Source of the DNA: Rhodoferax sp. UBA5149
Lineage (GTDB): Bacteria; Pseudomonadota; Gammaproteobacteria; Burkholderiales; Burkholderiaceae_C
Length of the DNA stretch: 7,000 nt
Assembly: GCF_002413825.1 (NCBI RefSeq)
Contig: NZ_DHXT01000101.1
Span: 3,563 to 10,562 of the forward strand
Direction: 5' to 3'
Shown: positions 1 to 6,731 of the stretch, piece by piece
How the letters are laid out: every line of letters begins with the position of its first letter
Position numbering within the stretch: the first letter of the stretch is position 1
Made by a program: the position numbers and the translations under genes
Notes under the pieces: generated by a model
Told to the model about the DNA's origin: nothing
The model's input: the letters and a program-made list of their open reading frames with translations, nothing else
Database searches by the model: none

Positions 1-749
1 CCGGCGGCGGTCTGCCGCTGCTGGCGCCCATGAGCGAAGTGGCCGGTCGCATGGCCGTGCAGGCCGGTGCCGCGCATCTGGAAAAATCCAAGGGCGGCAT
101 GGGCGTGTTGCTGGGCGGCGTGCCCGGTGTGCCCGCAGCGCATGTGGTGATCATTGGTGCCGGTGTCGTGGGCACGCACGCACTGCAAATGGCGGTCGGT
201 ATGGGCGCGCGGGTGACGGTGCTGGACAAAAGCGTGGACCGTCTGCGCCAGCTCGATCTGGTCTTTGGCAACCGCATCAACACCGTGTATTCCAACGCGC
301 AAAGCGTGGAAGATGCGGTACTCGATGCCGATCTCGTCATCGGCGGCGTGCTGATCCCGGGCGCCGCGGCGCCAAAGCTGGTGACGCGCAGCATGATCTC
401 GCGCATGAAAAACGGCGCCGTGGTGGTTGACGTGGCGATTGACCAGGGTGGCTGCTTCGAGACCTCGCACGCCACCACCCACACCGAGCCCACTTTTGTG
501 GTGGATGGCGTGGTGCATTACTGCGTCGCCAACATGCCCGGCGCCGTGGCCCGCACCTCCACCTTTGCGCTCAACAACGCCACCATTGGCCACGCCGTCG
601 CGCTGGCCGACAAGGGCTGGAAGCAGGCCCTCAAAGACAACCCGCACCTGAAGAACGGCTTGAACGTGGCCCATGGCCACGTCACGTATGAAGCGGTGGC
701 CCTGGCCCTGGGCTACCCCTATGTGAGCGCCGACAGCTTGCTGGGCTAA
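1..749 (+). CDS. ald: Alanine dehydrogenase, 5'-truncated by the window edge
   Basis: Catalyses reversible NAD-dependent oxidative deamination of L-alanine to pyruvate and ammonium in the cytoplasm, linking alanine use to central carbon and nitrogen metabolism. The frame is open from base 3 with no stop, and the codons before the ATG at 30 (reading LPLLAP) match the conserved stretch just before MSEVAGRM in this family. The ATG at 30 is therefore internal and the true start lies left of the window. About 248 of the usual ~370 residues are present. Counting from the Met at 30, the Rossmann glycine motif GAGVVG is at residues 43-48 and the acidic residue that binds the NAD ribose is D66 (VLDKS). 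The catalytic-region Asp is D138 in AIDQGG, followed by HYCVANMPGAV at about 163-173. The reading frame is intact to the TAA at 747-749. It is convergent with the next gene and separated from it by a hairpin. Identification is firm; only the N-terminal substrate-binding lobe cannot be seen. Confidence 0.95.
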   Translation, partial: GGGLPLLAPMSEVAGRMAVQAGAAHLEKSKGGMGVLLGGVPGVPAAHVVIIGAGVVGTHALQMAVGMGARVTVLDKSVDRLRQLDLVFGNRINTVYSNAQSVEDAVLDADLVIGGVLIPGAAAPKLVTRSMISRMKNGAVVVDVAIDQGGCFETSHATTHTEPTFVVDGVVHYCVANMPGAVARTSTFALNNATIGHAVALADKGWKQALKDNPHLKNGLNVAHGHVTYEAVALALGYPYVSADSLLG

Positions 750-752
750 GGT

Positions 753-792
753 AGATAAACCGCTCGGACCCGCAATGCGGGCCCGAGCGGTT
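753..792 (-). terminator. Intrinsic terminator between convergent genes, best on the minus strand
   Basis: Arms at 758-773 and 777-792 form a 16-bp stem with a 3-nt loop (aat). In the plus-strand transcript the stem has one A-C mismatch (768/782). In the minus-strand transcript the same pair is a G-U wobble, so the stem is unbroken, and it is followed by UUUUAU. It begins 6 nt after the stop of the minus-strand membrane protein gene and 8 nt after the stop of ald. It probably ends transcription from both sides, more efficiently for the minus-strand gene. The plus-strand U-run (GGUUGACGGUUU) is poor. Confidence 0.85.
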
Positions 793-798
793 GACGGT

Positions 799-1656
799 TT
801 AGTAGCCGCCTGACGCCTGGGCGGCCCGGATGGCCAGGCCAACCGTGGTGAGCACGGGAATCGCGGCCAAGGCGCCAGTCAATACCCACGAACCCACGCC
901 ACCGTGCCGCTGGCGCAGACGGTTGATCCCTGCCACCAGCGGATCGGCCAGCAGGCCGCCCACCAGCAGCAGCACATAGCCGAGCGCGAAGCCGGCATAA
1001 AAATAAGCGTTGGCCAGCAGCATCCCCAGCAGCAGGACCGCCAAGCCGGTTGCGGTCCCGGAAAACACCGTTCGCAGGCGTGGCATATTGAATGCCAGGC
1101 AGGCGACCAGCGTCATGGCCAGGGCACCGCTGAGCTGCCCGATCACCTGGCTGGCGTCGAGCATCAAGGCCAGGGCCGCGCCGCCAGCCACCACGGCCAG
1201 CACGGGCGCGGGCGTCGGCCGCTGTTTCACCGTGGCACCGAGGTAGGTCCAGGCAGCCCACATGAGCAGCGCGGTGGCGGCAATCGGGAGCACGGCCTTG
1301 GGCAAACCGCCGCTGGCAAGCGCCGGCCACGCGACCAGTGCGGCGCAGCCGACGGAAATGGCCAGGCGACCGACCTGGCGCATGGCGGCTGATCCGGCAT
1401 TTTCCGTGGCCACCACCCCGGCACTGCCGAGCAACACGATCCATGGCAACCAGTCAAGCGACTGCTGCGGCGAAAAAGACCATTGCGCATGGTAAACCGC
1501 GACATAGGAGGCCAGAAAACCCAAGGACACCGCCACCAGTGGCGCCAGCCGGGCCAGGCGCGGCGTGCGCAGCATCAGCAGCGCCGCCAATGCCAGAACA
1601 AAGGGCAGCAGTGCACTCTGCAAAAACAGGGGGATGACAAATGACGGATTGGGCAT
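799..1656 (-). CDS. Unrecognised polytopic inner-membrane protein, 285 aa
   Basis: I do not recognise a family. The product is very hydrophobic, with about nine to ten likely membrane segments: near residues 6-29, 38-56, 68-84, 97-113, 121-140, 150-168, 176-190, 198-217, 219-237 and 256-276. Short charged loops (for example RTPRLAR at 30-36 and INRLRQRH at 244-251) would orient the helices. No redox, transport or catalytic motif stands out, and there is no signature His pair of the kind expected for a cytochrome b561. The frame could open at a TTG at 1677, but I chose the ATG at 1656 because an AGGAA lies 6 nt upstream of it, whereas the TTG has only a distant GAGGG. It starts 59 nt after the stop of the YceI-family gene on the same strand, so co-transcription is possible, with an intervening hairpin. 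It ends just before a strong terminator. Function unknown; a role in the envelope beside YceI is only a guess from position. Confidence 0.8.
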   Translation of the reverse strand: MPNPSFVIPLFLQSALLPFVLALAALLMLRTPRLARLAPLVAVSLGFLASYVAVYHAQWSFSPQQSLDWLPWIVLLGSAGVVATENAGSAAMRQVGRLAISVGCAALVAWPALASGGLPKAVLPIAATALLMWAAWTYLGATVKQRPTPAPVLAVVAGGAALALMLDASQVIGQLSGALAMTLVACLAFNMPRLRTVFSGTATGLAVLLLGMLLANAYFYAGFALGYVLLLVGGLLADPLVAGINRLRQRHGGVGSWVLTGALAAIPVLTTVGLAIRAAQASGGY

Positions 1657-1675
1657 GGCCGGTTCCTGGGACGAC
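1649..1675 (-). promoter_or_regulatory. Ribosome binding site that decides the start of the membrane protein
   Basis: On the minus strand the order is CCAGGAACCGGCC and then ATG at 1656-1654. The AGGAA core ends 6 nt before the ATG, a normal Shine-Dalgarno spacing. The TTG seven codons upstream (1677-1675) lacks a core at this spacing. This supports a 285-residue product rather than 292. Confidence 0.65.
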
Positions 1676-1681
1676 AAGCAA

Positions 1682-1707
1682 CAGGCGACCCTCGGGCGGG
1701 CCGCCTG
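1682..1707 (-). terminator. Hairpin between the YceI gene and the membrane protein gene
   Basis: Arms at 1682-1691 and 1698-1707 pair over 10 bp around a 6-nt loop. In minus-strand RNA all ten positions pair, one as G-U; in plus-strand RNA that position is an A-C mismatch. It sits 8 nt after the YceI stop. The downstream sequence (UUGCUUGUCG) is only modestly U-rich, so it may be a weak terminator, a processing or stability element that lowers expression of the downstream gene, or simply a 3'-end stabiliser. Confidence 0.5.
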
Positions 1708-1715
1708 CAGTTCGC

Positions 1716-2318
1716 TTATTGCTTGGCTGCTTCGATGTTGATGTGCAGGTCGAGTTCGTCAGTGGTCGCCTGCGGAATGCCGTAGGTCATGCCGAAGTCG
1801 CTGCGCTTGATGGTCGAGGTGGCGACATAACCGACACGGGCTTCACCCTTCATGCCCAGGCCGCTGCCAATCTGCTTCAGTTTGAACGTCACGGGCTTGG
1901 TGACGCCATGCATCGTGAGATTGCCGCTGACACTACCATCTCCAGCCGGGCTGAGCGTCACCGCGGTTGAGACGAAGTTCAGGGTCGGAAACTGGACGGC
2001 GTTGAAGAAGTCAGGGCTCTTGATGTGCTTGTTCAGCGCTTCGCTTCGGGTATCGATGCTGTCGACCTTGACTTCCACTTTGATGTGGCTCTTTTCAGGC
2101 ACGTCAACGACGAGGTCGCCGGCCATGTCGTTGAAGCGACCCATGAAACGGCTGATGCCACCAGCATGACCGATTTCGAAATAAGCGACCGAGTGAACCG
2201 GGTCGATCTTGTAATTGCCTGCCACTGGGGCGGCCGCAAAGGCCACGCCGGACAGGACCAGGCTGGCGAGCGCGAGGGCAGAAGACAGGGTGCGGCGAAA
2301 ATTAACGGTGCATGACAT
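1716..2318 (-). CDS. YceI-family periplasmic lipid-binding protein, 200 aa
   Basis: YceI-family proteins are secreted beta-barrels of lipocalin-like fold that bind polyisoprenoid or other long-chain lipids; members have been linked to quinone handling and stress. An N-terminal Sec signal is clear: FRR near residues 7-9, a hydrophobic core at about 11-25 and an AFA cleavage site giving a mature start near A29. Family motifs appear in order: YKIDPVHS (36-43), VDSIDT (85-90), NKHIKSPDFFNAVQFPT (96-112), GNLTMHGVTKPV (132-143) and KRSDFGMTYG (171-180). Length is typical for the family. The ATG at 2318 has AAGGAA about 8 nt upstream, and no other nearby Met fits the signal peptide better. It is not a close match to E. 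coli YceI, so I give no symbol. In many proteobacteria yceI lies next to a cytochrome b561 gene; here the neighbour is an unrecognised membrane protein instead. The leader contains a stem-loop with a U-run that may attenuate or insulate it. Confidence 0.92.
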   Translation of the reverse strand: MSCTVNFRRTLSSALALASLVLSGVAFAAAPVAGNYKIDPVHSVAYFEIGHAGGISRFMGRFNDMAGDLVVDVPEKSHIKVEVKVDSIDTRSEALNKHIKSPDFFNAVQFPTLNFVSTAVTLSPAGDGSVSGNLTMHGVTKPVTFKLKQIGSGLGMKGEARVGYVATSTIKRSDFGMTYGIPQATTDELDLHINIEAAKQ

Positions 2319-2352
2319 GGTGGAGCTTCCTTGGAGTGGCTAAATGCCGGGT

Positions 2353-2407
2353 AAAAAGAGGGCTGCTATTGACAATCTTGAAATTGATTCAATGAAGTCA
2401 AGCCCTC
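2353..2407 (-). terminator. Stem-loop plus U-run: terminator of the c-di-GMP enzyme gene or attenuator of yceI
   Basis: Perfect 7-bp outer arms GAGGGCT (2358-2364) and AGCCCTC (2401-2407) close a 36-nt interior. A second short pair, TGAC/GTCA, stacks inside with a bulge, and a small TTGAA/TTCAA hairpin lies at the centre. Read on the minus strand, the right-hand arm of the RNA is followed at once by UUUUU (2357-2353), the layout of an intrinsic terminator. It lies about 92 nt after the stop at 2499 and 34 nt before the yceI ATG at 2318. The interior is longer than in a textbook terminator, so the call is tentative. It could instead be a leader attenuator if yceI is transcribed from further upstream. 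Confidence 0.5.
2383..2393. repeat. Short palindrome ATTGA-T-TCAAT
   Basis: An 11-bp inverted repeat of 5-bp arms around one central base, inside the loop region of the stem-loop upstream of yceI and just downstream of the TTGACT hexamer. Its half-site (ATTGA/TCAAT) recurs in the palindrome at 2447-2461. It could be an operator half of a regulator that binds AT-rich DNA, or just part of RNA folding. Evidence is sequence symmetry only. Confidence 0.35.
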
Positions 2408-2446
2408 GAATGGGGCAAAGTTTAGAGCTCAACTCGTGCAAACAGG

Positions 2447-2461
2447 TTCAATCGAATTGAA
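2447..2461. repeat. Short palindrome TTCAAT-CGA-ATTGAA
   Basis: A 15-bp inverted repeat with 6-bp arms and a 3-base centre, 38 bp from the stop of the c-di-GMP enzyme gene. It shares the ATTGA/TCAAT half-site with the palindrome at 2383-2393; the centres are about 66 bp apart. As RNA it would be a weak AU-rich hairpin with no adjacent U-run on the minus strand, so a protein-binding site is at least as likely as a terminator. Confidence 0.35.
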
Positions 2462-2498
2462 GCTTTAGTTCATTTTTTTCGAATGCATAGCGCCAGCG

Positions 2499-5400
2499 TC
2501 AAGTCCGCATCACAAGCGCCTCAAACTCCTGCAACGGCAGCGGGCGGCTAAACACGTACCCTTGATAGGCGTGGCAACCCTGGCCGGCCAGGAAGTTCCG
2601 CTGGGCCTCGGTTTCCACGCCTTCCGCGATGACCGCCAGCCCCAAACTATCAGCCAGGGCCACGACCATCTTGGCAATGGCGGCCTCGTTCGGGTCGACC
2701 AGGATGTCCCTGACGAAACCCTGGTCGATCTTGAGTTGATCCAGCGGCAGTCGCTTCAGGTAAGAGAGTGACGAATAACCCGTGCCAAAGTCGTCCAGCG
2801 AGAAGCCAACGCCTTTTTCCTTCAGGGCGTTCATCTTGGCGATGACGTCCTCCACATTGGAGACCAGCAAGCTCTCCGTCAACTCCAGCTTGAGCCGGTA
2901 CGGGTTGGCGCCGGTCAGCGCCAGCACCGCCAGCACCTGATCGACAAAATCGCGCTGGTGAAACTGACGGGCGCTGACATTCACCGCAACCGTGAGATGG
3001 GCCATGTCCGCCCGGACAGCCCATAGCGTCAATTGGGCGCAGGCGGCCTCCAGCACCCAGCGACCCAATGGCAAGATCAGCCCGGTTTCCTCGGCCAGGG
3101 GAATGAACTCGGCCGGCGACACGATGCCGCGTTGCGGATGCTGCCAGCGGACCAGCGCTTCAACGCCCGTCAACTGGTGTTCACCGGTCACCTGGGCCTG
3201 GTAATGAAGCAGAAACTGGTTCTTCAGAACAGCCTCACGCAAGCCCGTCTCCAGCACGGCACGGGCCGTGACCACGGCCTGCATCTGTGGGTCAAAGAAA
3301 CGCAAGGTGTTGCGGCCCGCGGCCTTGGCCTGGTACATGGCCAGATCGGCCCTCTTCATCGGCTCATCGATGCTTTCTTGATGGTCGGCGAACAGGGTGA
3401 CGCCGATACTGGGGGTGCTGTGATGCGCATAACTGGCGAGCTGGTAGGTCTGATTGAGCGCGACGAGAATTTTTTCACCCACCGCCTCGGCCTGGGTCGC
3501 GGCATCCAGCGCGTTCTCACTCAGATCTTCCAGCATCACCACGAATTCGTCACCCCCGAGACGGGCCACGGTGTCGCCTTCGCGGATGCAGGTGCTCAGG
3601 CGCTTGGCGACCTGCTGCAGCAAAAGGTCGCCCTTGTCGTGGCCGAGTGTGTCGTTGAGGGTCTTGAAGTCATCGAGATCGACAAACAGCAGCGCCCCTT
3701 TGCGCTGGTGACGGGCGCCCGCGGCCATCGCTTGTTCCAGCCGGTCCATCAGGAGCCGCCGGTTGGGTAGGTGGGTCAAGGGGTCAAAGAAGGCCAGATT
3801 CTTGATCTCGTCCTCCGCCGTCTTACTCGACGTGATGTCGCTGAAGGTGGCAACGTAATGGGTCGTCAGGCCGGTATCATCTTTTACGGCGGTGATGGTG
3901 AGCCATTCGGGATAGACCTCGCCGTTCTTGCGTCGGTTCCAGATTTCGCCGCGCCACATGCCACTACGCTCGATGCTGTGCGTCATGGCCGCATAGAAAG
4001 CGGCATCGTGGCGACCCGCACTGAACAGGCGCGGATTGTGGCCGACGGCTTCTTGCGCTGTGTAGCCGGTGATCTCGGTGAACGCCTGGTTGACCTTCAG
4101 GATCACTCTGGCGGCATCGGTGACAAATATGCCTTCTTGCGACTCGAAGGCAGTGGCGGCGATGCGAAGCGCCGCGTCGGCTTGCTTGCGCGCCGTGATG
4201 TCCCGGCTGATACCGTGGTACCCGGTAATCGTGCCGTGCGCGTCACGCTCGGGGGTGGAGAGAATTTCCGTCCATATCTGTCGGCCGTCCTTGCAGCGTT
4301 GTTGGCCCTCGAAGGTCGCGGTGCCGGTCTTCAATCCGCGCTGTTCGGCGTCTTGCCGCTGCCGCAGTTTTTCCGTCAGGGCGACGACCCCGTCCGCGGT
4401 GAACTGTTCGGAAACATGGTGGCCGATCAGCTCATCAGCCCGGTAACCGCGCAGCCGCTCGTCCGCCGGGCTGATATAGGTAAAACGATGGTTGCTGTCC
4501 TGCTTCCAGACCACATCAGAGACATCCTCGGTCAGCAGGCGGTAGTGGGCCTCACTGTCTCGAAGCTTCTTTTCCGCCACACTTCTTTCAATGGCGATGC
4601 TGGCCAGATGAGCGGATTGCTCGATGGTGGCGAGGTCGGATGGGCCAGGCGTGTGCACTTCCCGGTGATAGATGGCAAAGGTGCCAATCACCTGGCCCGA
4701 TGTGGCGCGAATCGGCTGCGACCAGCAGGCGCCCAAGCCGGCGCTGGCCGCGAGTTCTTTGTAGGGCGCCCAATAGGGATGCGTCGTGATATCGTCAACG
4801 ATGACGCGCTCGCCGGTAAAGGCGGCCGTTCCACAAGAGCCCACCCCCAGGCCAATTTCAACACCGTCGATGGCCGCGTTGTAGAAATCAGGCAGGCTGG
4901 GCGCCGCACCCAGGCGAAGATGCCGGCCTTCACTATCGAGCACCAGGATGCTGCAAAGCGTTGCCGGATGGAGTTGCTCCACGCCCAGCACAATGGCTTC
5001 CAGAATGCCGGGGAGTGCCTCACCGCCAACCAGCAGTTCCAAAATACGACTTCGGAATTGTTCGTACTTCTCGGCTTGCTTGTGATCGGTGATGTCAGCG
5101 ATCACGCCGACGAGCCCGCGCTCCTCTCCGCTGGCATCAATGAAACGCTGGCCCGTCAGGTGCCCCCAGAACTCGGTGTGGTCGGCGCGCCAATAAAGCC
5201 GCTCCAAATCGACGGACTCAATCGCGCTGGCCAACAAGGCCAGCATCTCCTGGCGCCCGAGCTCGCGTTCCGACGGATGAACCAGGGCCACATACTCAAG
5301 CCCTTCGAGCGCATCGAGAGACCAGCCAAACATCTCGGCCATGCGCCGGTTGGCCTGCGTGATACGCCCGGCCTTATCGACCATAAAGATGGCGACGCTG

Positions 5401-6524
5401 GACGTATCAAGGATTTGCTTGAGCAACGCCTCCCGCTGCCCCAGGGTTTCCAGCAAGCGATTGAAGCCGCCTATCAGTTGACCGATTTCATCCTGTCTGT
5501 CGATGGGCAAGGGTTGCGAGGGCTGCTGGGTATCCGACAGGATGGTCAGACTTCTCGCGGCCGCCAGCATCGGCGCCAGTTGGCGCCTTAGCATCCACCA
5601 GATCAGACCACCGGCCAGCAGGGTGAGGGAGATCGTGGCCAGCAGCATGCGCTGTTGCATGGCGCGAATCGGGGCAAAGGCTTCAGCGGTCGGCAGTACG
5701 GCGGCCAGGAACCAAGCCGCCACCGGCACCCGCTTGCCCGAGGCAAGTACTTCCACACCCACGGGGTTGACCAAAACGGAAGAACCCTCATAACCCTGAA
5801 CATAACGGTCGAGCAAGGGGTTGATGCCGGGGGCCGGGAGCATTTCCATGGCGCGGCTTTTGTCGGTCGCGCTGACAATCAGCCGGTACTGCGTTGCGAC
5901 CAGCACATAGCCACCGGTCTTGCCGTAAATGCCACCCGCAATCCGGTCCAGAAAATTGGGCTTGCCCAGGTCGTTCACCCCCGCCAGGGCACCGACCACT
6001 GTGCCCTGCGCATCGCGAATGGGCACCGTCATGCTGAAAACCGCTTCGTGCAGCTTGTCGCCCATGACCGGGCGGTTGATCGTCGATTTTCCTTCCTTGA
6101 GCGCAGCGGCTACGGCATCAGTGTCCCTGTCATTGACCCCGGTTCGCCGTACCGAAAATGGAACCTCGGCCAGCACCGTGCCATCAAGCCGGTAAGCGAT
6201 GACGCCGGCGTTGAACAGCCCTTGAAGAACCGGGCGCACTTCCAGGAAAGTCTGCAATGCCGTCGTATTACCCAGAATGGCCGGGGCAGCCGTTCCGGCC
6301 ATTTTTTCCAGCGCCCTCATGCGATCATCCAGCGCCTGATTGATCTCCGCGGCCAAAATAGAAACCGTCGAGAACTGCTGTTCGCCCAGCAGTCGCTGCA
6401 TGTCCTTGCGCAACATCTGACTGGCGTAGTACGACAGCGACCAGAAACCCAGCAAGAAAATGGCCAGCGTGGTCAGTGTGATTCTGGTTTTGAGGGAGTG
6501 CCGCGGAAGGAACGTCGAAGTCAT
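2499..6524 (-). CDS. Membrane-bound Cache-HAMP-PAS-GAF-PAS-PAS-GGDEF-EAL c-di-GMP cyclase/phosphodiesterase, 1341 aa
   Basis: Predicted to make and degrade the second messenger cyclic di-GMP, which sets motility against biofilm. Order of parts: membrane segment about 15-34; periplasmic domain of about 255 residues resembling double Cache (35-290, with a VFSMTVPIRDAQGTVVGAL-type segment at 162-180); second membrane segment about 293-311; HAMP to about 365; PAS about 368-482; GAF about 490-650; PAS about 656-780; PAS about 786-903; GGDEF about 905-1080; EAL about 1090-1341. The cyclase looks active: metal-binding D949 in FVDLDDFK, GGDEF at 990-994, and an RxxD inhibitory site (R981, D984) at the normal five-residue distance. 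The phosphodiesterase also has its usual residues: EAL 1122-1124, N1182, E1214, D1244/D1245, K1265, E1301 and Q1321. The third PAS (WRGEIWNRRKNGEVYPEW at 857-874) is of the type common before GGDEF, and some relatives bind flavin; the ligand cannot be read here. The ATG at 6524 precedes the first membrane helix and no in-frame upstream start is visible, but the ribosome site is weak. No response-regulator or kinase domain. Confidence 0.95.
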   Translation of the reverse strand: MTSTFLPRHSLKTRITLTTLAIFLLGFWSLSYYASQMLRKDMQRLLGEQQFSTVSILAAEINQALDDRMRALEKMAGTAAPAILGNTTALQTFLEVRPVLQGLFNAGVIAYRLDGTVLAEVPFSVRRTGVNDRDTDAVAAALKEGKSTINRPVMGDKLHEAVFSMTVPIRDAQGTVVGALAGVNDLGKPNFLDRIAGGIYGKTGGYVLVATQYRLIVSATDKSRAMEMLPAPGINPLLDRYVQGYEGSSVLVNPVGVEVLASGKRVPVAAWFLAAVLPTAEAFAPIRAMQQRMLLATISLTLLAGGLIWWMLRRQLAPMLAAARSLTILSDTQQPSQPLPIDRQDEIGQLIGGFNRLLETLGQREALLKQILDTSSVAIFMVDKAGRITQANRRMAEMFGWSLDALEGLEYVALVHPSERELGRQEMLALLASAIESVDLERLYWRADHTEFWGHLTGQRFIDASGEERGLVGVIADITDHKQAEKYEQFRSRILELLVGGEALPGILEAIVLGVEQLHPATLCSILVLDSEGRHLRLGAAPSLPDFYNAAIDGVEIGLGVGSCGTAAFTGERVIVDDITTHPYWAPYKELAASAGLGACWSQPIRATSGQVIGTFAIYHREVHTPGPSDLATIEQSAHLASIAIERSVAEKKLRDSEAHYRLLTEDVSDVVWKQDSNHRFTYISPADERLRGYRADELIGHHVSEQFTADGVVALTEKLRQRQDAEQRGLKTGTATFEGQQRCKDGRQIWTEILSTPERDAHGTITGYHGISRDITARKQADAALRIAATAFESQEGIFVTDAARVILKVNQAFTEITGYTAQEAVGHNPRLFSAGRHDAAFYAAMTHSIERSGMWRGEIWNRRKNGEVYPEWLTITAVKDDTGLTTHYVATFSDITSSKTAEDEIKNLAFFDPLTHLPNRRLLMDRLEQAMAAGARHQRKGALLFVDLDDFKTLNDTLGHDKGDLLLQQVAKRLSTCIREGDTVARLGGDEFVVMLEDLSENALDAATQAEAVGEKILVALNQTYQLASYAHHSTPSIGVTLFADHQESIDEPMKRADLAMYQAKAAGRNTLRFFDPQMQAVVTARAVLETGLREAVLKNQFLLHYQAQVTGEHQLTGVEALVRWQHPQRGIVSPAEFIPLAEETGLILPLGRWVLEAACAQLTLWAVRADMAHLTVAVNVSARQFHQRDFVDQVLAVLALTGANPYRLKLELTESLLVSNVEDVIAKMNALKEKGVGFSLDDFGTGYSSLSYLKRLPLDQLKIDQGFVRDILVDPNEAAIAKMVVALADSLGLAVIAEGVETEAQRNFLAGQGCHAYQGYVFSRPLPLQEFEALVMRT

Positions 6525-6731
6525 GTGGGTCTTAACGTCGAGAGTGGCGTTGGTCTTCCAGAATTGCCATGCTATTGGGCGTCCGCATGGTCAGGTTGTT
6601 CCTGCGCGCCAGTATACAGATGCCCGTTGTCAGCCTCTGGCGGGTCACTGATAGCCGTCGGCACCCCTACAATTTGCCAATGCCCTCAACATCGACGGCA
6701 TCACGCTGCAACCCAACACGCTGGCCGCGGG
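6525..6731. other. 207-bp intergenic region upstream of the c-di-GMP enzyme gene
   Basis: It lies between the stop of the hydrogenase protease gene and the start of the sensor gene, both on the minus strand. A TATACT hexamer at 6616-6611 (minus strand) is a reasonable -10 box about 87 nt before the ATG, but no matching -35 lies at 16-18 nt; a CTGACA lies only 11 nt away. On the plus strand, TACAAT at 6668-6673 is another -10-like hexamer without a good -35. A weak 7-bp inverted repeat (6654-6660 and 6695-6701, loop about 34) is present with no U-run. A codon-like tail on the plus strand is listed separately. Confidence 0.4.
6611..6616 (-). promoter_or_regulatory. Candidate -10 box for the c-di-GMP enzyme gene
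   Basis: TATACT on the minus strand matches the TATAAT consensus at five of six positions, with a TG immediately upstream. There is no convincing -35 at standard spacing, so it would need an activator or be a weak promoter. The match may also be chance. It would give a leader of about 80 nt containing a 12-codon out-of-frame open frame. Confidence 0.3.

Larger units (their letters stand above)
2319..2498. other. AT-richer intergenic leader/trailer, 180 bp, no gene seen
   Basis: This spacer lies between the stop of the c-di-GMP enzyme and the start of the YceI gene, both on the minus strand. It is visibly more AT-rich than the surrounding coding DNA. It holds a stem-loop with a U-run (2353-2407), two small palindromes built on ATTGA/TCAAT (2383-2393 and 2447-2461) and a run of seven T at 2473-2479 on the plus strand. 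For a yceI promoter I see only weak candidates on the minus strand. One is TTGACT at 2401-2396, with no good -10 at 16-18 nt. The other is TTGAAC near 2457-2452 with TCTAAA about 19 nt further on. No open frame of note. Confidence 0.6.

Noticed and set aside
30..32. ATG at 30 as the start of alanine dehydrogenase
   Set aside because: The frame is open to the window edge, and the preceding codons read conserved alanine dehydrogenase sequence, so this Met is internal.
746..1444. A 232-codon minus-strand frame overlapping the membrane protein
   Set aside because: It is an Arg/Gly/Pro-rich shadow in another frame, runs through the terminator, and lacks the membrane-helix pattern of the chosen frame, which also has a good ribosome site.
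2373..2401. TTGACT at 2401-2396 (minus strand) as the -35 of a firm yceI promoter
   Set aside because: The hexamers at 16-18 nt spacing (AAGATT, AGATTG, GATTGT) are poor -10 boxes, and the site overlaps the stem-loop, so I did not list it as a promoter.
2473..2479. Run of seven T on the plus strand after the 2447-2461 palindrome as a plus-strand terminator
   Set aside because: The stem is only 6 AT-rich pairs, the run is 11 nt away from it, and no plus-strand gene lies upstream to be terminated.
3033..5591. Two long plus-strand open frames (245 and 606 codons, same frame) opposite the c-di-GMP enzyme gene
   Set aside because: They are antisense to a gene with unmistakable domain motifs over its whole length. 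The translations show no recognisable domain, and long antisense frames are expected opposite GC-rich codon usage.
6654..6701. Seven-base inverted repeat GCCGTCG / CGACGGC as a terminator for the hydrogenase protease gene
   Set aside because: The loop is about 34 nt, the arms are short and no U-run follows on either strand, so chance is the simpler explanation.
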